From the NCBI GenBank assembly GCA_963762825.1, contig CAVXLZ010000002.1, forward strand, positions 868,001 to 932,000: a DNA stretch of 64,000 nt. The letters are read 5' to 3'. Positions within the stretch are counted from its first letter, which is position 1; every line of letters begins with the position of its first letter. Positions 60,685 to 64,000 of the stretch are shown piece by piece. A model generated the notes under the pieces. That model searched no databases. It had not been told where the DNA came from and saw nothing but the letters and a program-made list of their open reading frames with translations. The position numbers were made by a program, and so were the translations under genes. This DNA comes from Miltoncostaea sp963762825. Lineage in GTDB: Bacteria > Actinomycetota > Thermoleophilia > Miltoncostaeales > Miltoncostaeaceae.

Positions 60685-60710
60685 GAAGGCCCCGCCTTGG
60701 CGGGGCCTTC
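60685..60710 (-). terminator. Hairpin downstream of tRNA-Lys
   Basis: A perfect 12-bp stem (arms GAAGGCCCCGCC / GGCGGGGCCTTC, two-base loop) lies 9 bp beyond the 3' end of the minus-strand tRNA. No T-run, but position suits a terminator. Confidence 0.6.
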
Positions 60711-60718
60711 GACAAGAA

Positions 60719-60791
60719 TGGGCCGTGTAGGATTCGAACCTACGACCTTGGGATTAAGAGTCCCCTGCTCTACCAACTAAGCTAACGGCCC
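60719..60791 (-). tRNA. tRNA-Lys (anticodon CUU)
   Basis: 73 nt. Acceptor arms GGGCCGT/ACGGCCC pair fully, discriminator A. The D arm contains AGCTTAGTTGGTAGAGC, the anticodon loop is CTCTTAA (CTT, lysine), and the T arm holds GTTCGAATC. One mismatch (G-A) at the outer anticodon stem pair. CCA is not encoded. Confidence 0.95.
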
Positions 60792-60797
60792 GCGAGG

Positions 60798-60803
60798 AGA
60801 CTA
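60798..60803 (-). promoter_or_regulatory. -10 hexamer TAGTCT before tRNA-Lys
   Basis: Minus-strand TAGTCT lies 6 nt before the first base of the mature tRNA, implying initiation at or next to its +1. It serves as a yardstick for the identical spacing seen at protein genes in this window. Confidence 0.6.
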
Positions 60804-60845
60804 GCAAAGGGCCCTGAGGGGTCCAGCCGGCGGGTGGGCCTGCAG

Positions 60846-61388
60846 CTACCCGGCGCCGTTCAGGGTCCTGAGGCGCTCCCGGATGGCATCGGCGTTCGGG
60901 TCGTCGGGCATCAGGCGCAGGAACGCCTGGTACGAGAGGCGCGCCAGGGCCGTCCGGTCGGAGTCGGTCGCAAGCTGTCCCAGCTGCAGGAGCGCCTCGG
61001 CGTTCTTGGGGTTCGCGGCCGAGTAGGTCTGAACCGTGGCGATCGCCCCCTCCGTGTCGTTCTGGCGAACCTGGAGCGAGACGAGGGTCTGGAGGCGGCG
61101 GAAGCTCTTGGGGTCGAGCTCGGCCGCCTTCTTCGCCGCGTCGATCGCCTTGTCGTACTCCTCCGTGCCGGCGTAGGCCGAGGCGAGCTGCTCCCATGCG
61201 TCGGCGCTCTTGGGCTGTTGCTCGACCAGGTCCTTCGCCGTGCCGAGCTGCTCGTCGGCGACCGTGGTGCCCCCCCCTCCGAAGAGGATGAGCCCGAGAA
61301 CGACGAAGATCACCCCGGCGAATGCGATCGAGGTGAGAATCGCCGTGATCTGCACCATGCGACGGGTGCGCTTCTGGTCGAGGAGCAC
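60846..61388 (-). CDS. Membrane-anchored TPR protein
   Basis: About 180 residues. One N-terminal membrane helix ('ILTSIAFAGVIFVVLGLIL'), a glycine turn, then three to four TPR-like repeats ('SADAWEQLASAYAGTEEYDK', 'TEGAIATVQTYSAANPKNAE'). GTG 61388 is preceded by TAACTT 8 nt upstream. Protein-protein scaffold; partner unknown. 11 bp beyond the amidohydrolase stop. Confidence 0.75.
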   Translation of the reverse strand: MLLDQKRTRRMVQITAILTSIAFAGVIFVVLGLILFGGGGTTVADEQLGTAKDLVEQQPKSADAWEQLASAYAGTEEYDKAIDAAKKAAELDPKSFRRLQTLVSLQVRQNDTEGAIATVQTYSAANPKNAEALLQLGQLATDSDRTALARLSYQAFLRLMPDDPNADAIRERLRTLNGAG

Positions 61389-61399
61389 TGCGCCGGAAG

Positions 61400-62785
61400 T
61401 TAGCAGAGGCGCCCGCGCGCCTCTGCGGCATCGGCGCGCACCCGCTCGCCGCCGAGGCGTACCGGGGCGCCGTCGCGCAAGAGCACCTCGCCGTCCACCA
61501 CCACCGCGCGGACGATGGTCCGCTCGTGCAGGGCGGCCGCCGTCGGTGTGAGCCGACCATCGGCAGGGCGCAGCGCGATCAGATCCGCTCGCTTGCCCAC
61601 CTCCAGGCTGCCGATCAGATGCTCCATCCCGAGCGCGACGGCGCCGTCGATCGTGATCAGCCGCAGTCCGGCGGCGTCGTCCATGTCGAGCACGCCGGCG
61701 TGCATCCGCCGGCACGCCCGCGCCTCCGCCCGCAGGTCGTAGTCGCCCCCGCTCGCGGGGCTGTCCGTTCCGAGGCCCACCGGCACCCGCGCCGACAGGA
61801 GCGACTCGAGAGGCGCCCGCCCGCACAGCAGGTGCTCGTTGGAGCGCGGGCAATGGGCGACGCGGACGCCCGCGCGCGCAAGGATCGTGGGGTCCTCCGC
61901 GCCGAGCTGCACGCAATGCGCCGCAACCAGTCCGGGCGCCGTCATGCCGGCTCGACTCACGCGCTCCACCGGACCGGCATCCGGCGGCCCCTCCCAGCGG
62001 CCGGGCGACAGCCCGGCTGAAGCGAAGAGGTCGCCGAGCGGGCCGTCTCCGGCGGCGATGGCGCGTCCCTCGTCGGGCGACTCGGCGAGATGGGTCGTCC
62101 AGGGGCGCTCCCTGAGCTCGGGGTGGGATCGCAGCGCCGCCCAGAGGTCGGGGCCGACGGTGTAGGGCGCGTGTGGCGACACGCCGACCCGGCCGCGTGG
62201 TCCCACGACCGCATCGAGTGCCGAGATCCCCTGGGCCACCCGGTCGGCTGCGGCCACGGCGTCCTGGCCCTCCTCTCGGCCGAAGGCCTCCAGGTGGACC
62301 AGGCCGCGCAGACCGGACTCGGCGAGCGCGGCCGCGCCCGCCCCGGTGGGGCCCGAGTCGGCGAGCGTCGTCGTGCCCGACTCGAGCGCCCTGAGCGCAC
62401 CCAAGCGGGCGGCCGTCTGGTGGTCGCCGGCCGCCATGCGCACGCGCAGGGGCAGCAGCCGCCCGAGCCATTGCGCGAATCCGGCGGGGGGCAGGAGCCC
62501 GTCCAGGAGGCTCCACTCGAGGTGGCAGTGCGCGTCGACCAGCCCGGGCGCGAGGATCTCCTCGCCACGGTCTTCCACCGGGAGGTCGGGGTGGTCGCAG
62601 AGCACCCGCCCGGCCGGCCCGATCTGCACGATCAGGCCATCGCGGACGGCCAGCGCGCCATCGACGATCGGCGCGCCGAGGCCGGGCAGGATCCAGGCGG
62701 AGCGCCAGATGCGCCCGCGCGCCGGGTCAGCCGACCTTCTCGTCCTCCCGCGTGGCGGGGCCGGTGACGGCCTCGCTGTCGTCAT
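61400..62785 (-). CDS. Amidohydrolase, MtaD/aminodeoxyfutalosine-deaminase-like
   Basis: Zinc-dependent deaminase of the cytosine/adenosine deaminase branch. 'APGLVDAHCHLEWSL' (HxH), 'VSPHAPYTVG', 'HCVQLGAEDPTILAR', 'VAHCPRSNEHLLCGRAPLES' and 'VGLGTDSPASGGDY' (metal Asp) are clear. It may deaminate aminodeoxyfutalosine (menaquinone route), methylthioadenosine or a guanine-like base. The start is unresolved: the family N-terminus 'RIWRSAWILPG' has no ATG/GTG/TTG directly before it. ATG 62785 overlaps tatA by 59 bp and is used provisionally. Confidence 0.78.
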   Translation of the reverse strand: MTTARPSPAPPRGRTRRSADPARGRIWRSAWILPGLGAPIVDGALAVRDGLIVQIGPAGRVLCDHPDLPVEDRGEEILAPGLVDAHCHLEWSLLDGLLPPAGFAQWLGRLLPLRVRMAAGDHQTAARLGALRALESGTTTLADSGPTGAGAAALAESGLRGLVHLEAFGREEGQDAVAAADRVAQGISALDAVVGPRGRVGVSPHAPYTVGPDLWAALRSHPELRERPWTTHLAESPDEGRAIAAGDGPLGDLFASAGLSPGRWEGPPDAGPVERVSRAGMTAPGLVAAHCVQLGAEDPTILARAGVRVAHCPRSNEHLLCGRAPLESLLSARVPVGLGTDSPASGGDYDLRAEARACRRMHAGVLDMDDAAGLRLITIDGAVALGMEHLIGSLEVGKRADLIALRPADGRLTPTAAALHERTIVRAVVVDGEVLLRDGAPVRLGGERVRADAAEARGRLC

Positions 62786-62927
62786 CGTCGTGGTGCCCGG
62801 TGATGCCGTCCTTGAACTCGCGGGCACCGGCTCCGAGGTTGCGCCCCAGCTCGGGGAGGCGCTTCGCGCCGAAGACGACCAGGACGACCAGGAGAACGAT
62901 GATCAACTGGATGGGCGAGAAGTCCAC
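62727..62927 (-). CDS. tatA: Twin-arginine translocase subunit TatA
   Basis: 66 residues. N-terminal helix 'PIQLIIVLLVVLVVFGAKRL' followed by 'PELGRNLGAGAREFKDGI' amphipathic helix and acidic tail. Pore-forming TatA for export of folded proteins. GTG 62927 follows GAAGGAGGGC. No tatC nearby. Confidence 0.92.
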   Translation of the reverse strand: MDFSPIQLIIVLLVVLVVFGAKRLPELGRNLGAGAREFKDGITGHHDDDDSEAVTGPATREDEKVG

Positions 62928-62977
62928 AGCGCCCTCCTTCTCGGGTTTCGATGCGGGGCGACGTGCGAGGTCGAGGG

Positions 62978-62983
62978 TAGCAT
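62978..62983 (+). promoter_or_regulatory. -10 hexamer TAGCAT before 62990
   Basis: TAGCAT ends exactly 6 nt before ATG 62990; no Shine-Dalgarno. Leaderless start inferred. Confidence 0.55.
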
Positions 62984-62989
62984 GGCACG

Positions 62990-63409
62990 ATGGCGGCCCT
63001 CACCTCACGCCCGGCGGGTGTCACCGCCCGCCTCGACCTGATCGCGGTCGTGTGGGGTGGTCTGGCGGCATCGATCGGGCTGATGGCGGGCGCGGGCCGC
63101 GAGTGGCCGGCGCGCCTCGCCGCCGCGGCCCTCTCGTTCGGGATCGGCGGTTTCCTCGCCGGGGTCCGCGCCGCCGGCCGGCGGGTGGCCCACGCGATCG
63201 GGGCGTGGGTGGCCGGCTACCTCATCCACGCCTGTTTCGTGATCCTCGCCACGGCGATCGACCTTGCCGGCGGACCCGACGCACCGGCGCTCATCGCCGG
63301 CTCGGGCGCCCAGTGGACCTACGCGCTCGGGTGGGCCTTCCTGTTGGCCCTCGGCGGCGGGCTCGTCGCCAACTCCTGGCTACGTCCGGCGAGCCGCCGC
63401 CGGAACTGA
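62990..63409 (+). CDS. Hypothetical membrane protein
   Basis: 139 residues with four hydrophobic helices ('LIAVVWGGLAASIGLM', 'LAAAALSFGIGGFLAGV', 'WVAGYLIHACFVILATAI', 'WAFLLALGGGLVANSWL'). No family recognised. Convergent with dcd; the genes abut without spacer. Confidence 0.65.
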   Translation: MAALTSRPAGVTARLDLIAVVWGGLAASIGLMAGAGREWPARLAAAALSFGIGGFLAGVRAAGRRVAHAIGAWVAGYLIHACFVILATAIDLAGGPDAPALIAGSGAQWTYALGWAFLLALGGGLVANSWLRPASRRRN

Positions 63410-63961
63410 TCAGCGCTCGAACTCGCGGTGGAAGGCGCTTGCCGTGGGGCCCCTCTGGCGCTGGTACTTGCCCTGGTAGGGCTTGTCCACCGGGGTCGTC
63501 ATCTGGAGGTAGGAGATCTGCCCGATCGCCATCCCCGGGTAGATCGAGATCGGAAGTCGGGCGACGTTGGACAGCTCGAGCGTGATCGTTCCGTCGAAGC
63601 CGGGGTCGATGTAGCCGGCCGTCGAATGGATCAGGAGGCCCAGGCGCCCGAGGCTGGACTTGCCCTCGAGGCGGGCCACCAGGTCGTCGGGTAGAGCAAC
63701 CCGCTCGAGCGTGGAGCCGAGCACGAACTCGCCCGGGTGCAGAATGAAGGCCTCGCCCTCGGCCACGGTCACGATCTCGGTGAGATCGTCGTTCGCGGCG
63801 CGCACGTCGATGTAGGCACGACGGTTGTTGTGGAAGACGCGAAAGGCGTTCGCCACGCGCAGATCGACCGACGACGGCTGCAGGAGCGACTCGTCGAAGG
63901 GCTCGATGACGAGCCGGCCGGACGCGAGCTCCTCGCGGATGGTTCGATCGGAGAGGACCAT
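63410..63961 (-). CDS. dcd: dCTP deaminase (mycobacterial bifunctional type)
   Basis: 183 residues. Deaminates dCTP on the way to dUMP. 'LQPSSVDLRVANAFRVF', 'FVLGSTLERVALPDDL', 'LEGKSSLGRLGLLIHSTAGY' and 'IDPGFDGTITLELSNVA' with the catalytic Glu. The 'STAGYIDPGFDG' variant resembles the mycobacterial dCTP deaminase/dUTPase, which releases dUMP directly; bifunctionality is inference. ATG 63961. Confidence 0.93.
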   Translation of the reverse strand: MVLSDRTIREELASGRLVIEPFDESLLQPSSVDLRVANAFRVFHNNRRAYIDVRAANDDLTEIVTVAEGEAFILHPGEFVLGSTLERVALPDDLVARLEGKSSLGRLGLLIHSTAGYIDPGFDGTITLELSNVARLPISIYPGMAIGQISYLQMTTPVDKPYQGKYQRQRGPTASAFHREFER

Positions 63962-63985
63962 TCGCTGCAGAGCGTACCGGTCCGC

Positions 63986-63991
63986 TACCGT
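63986..63991 (+). promoter_or_regulatory. -10 hexamer TACCGT before a gene starting at 63998
   Basis: TACCGT lies 6 nt before an ATG at 63998-64000, the last bases of the window. This predicts a leaderless plus-strand gene beyond the window edge, divergent from dcd. Confidence 0.4.
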
Positions 63992-64000
63992 GGCGGCATG

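Noticed and set aside
1..64000. Mobile elements, phage genes, integrases or attachment sites
   Set aside because: No transposase, integrase or terminal repeats were seen; composition looks even across the window, so I do not claim horizontal transfer.

Overview
The window is about 64 kb of very GC-rich (roughly 70% by eye), densely packed bacterial chromosome. ATGA/GTGA start-stop overlaps are common, and so are GTG and TTG starts. The gene content points to a Gram-positive-type actinobacterial lineage: glucosyl-3-phosphoglycerate synthase, RegX3-like two-component pair, GT87-type mannosyltransferase, TatA, CcdA and mycobacterial-type Dcd. A deep branch such as Thermoleophilia is my inference; no rRNA is present to prove it. 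I see no phage, transposase, CRISPR array or replication origin.

Layout. 0-5 kb: tail of an amino-acid ABC ATPase, lipB, an acetyltransferase, a secreted RCC1-repeat protein and an HtrA protease. 5-10 kb: two-component system, SDR enzyme, glycerate kinase. 10-15 kb: glucosylglycerate genes (gpgS and an HAD phosphatase) divergent from rmlA-rmlD-rmlB (no rmlC). 15-39 kb: a large nitrogen-metabolism island. 39-50 kb: SpoIID/LytB protein, S55-domain protein, then two facing operons built around radical SAM enzymes, a rhodanese, methyltransferases and fused glycosyltransferases. 50-57 kb: a UDP-N-acetylhexosaminuronate pathway (acetyltransferase, Gfo/Idh dehydrogenase, 6-dehydrogenase, 2-epimerase). 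57-64 kb: CcdA, a DUF11 surface protein, class I aldolase, tRNA-Lys(CUU), TPR protein, amidohydrolase, tatA and dcd.

The most interesting part is the 15-39 kb island. It holds most of the accessory families of the Nit1C / 'nitrogen starvation' cluster known from Synechocystis sll0783-sll0787 and Mycobacterium MSMEG_0565-0572: the Sll0783-type protein, radical SAM enzyme, GNAT, AIR-synthase-like protein and glycosyltransferase. The signature nitrilase is absent; an unfamiliar domain fused to a metal-dependent amidohydrolase sits in its place. Interleaved with these are FdrA, a DUF1116 (YlbE) protein, a DUF2877 (YlbF) protein and carbamate kinase, the set that in E. coli ends allantoin/oxamate breakdown in carbamoyl phosphate and ATP. 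An LLM-type monooxygenase, a LysA-type decarboxylase, an OsmC protein, a CoA-disulfide-reductase-like flavoenzyme and an aminotransferase-fold protein without its catalytic lysine complete the set. I propose a composite pathway for scavenging nitrogen from an unknown compound through a carbamoyl intermediate.

Two window-wide signals matter for reading the annotation. First, at least a dozen genes have a TANNNT hexamer 6-8 nt before the start codon and no Shine-Dalgarno sequence. The same spacing precedes the first base of the tRNA, so many mRNAs look leaderless. Second, between about 21 and 41 kb there are about a dozen single-base frameshifts, nearly all insertions and about half touching TCGA. 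Removing them restores full-length conserved proteins, so I annotate those genes as single genes with probable sequence errors.
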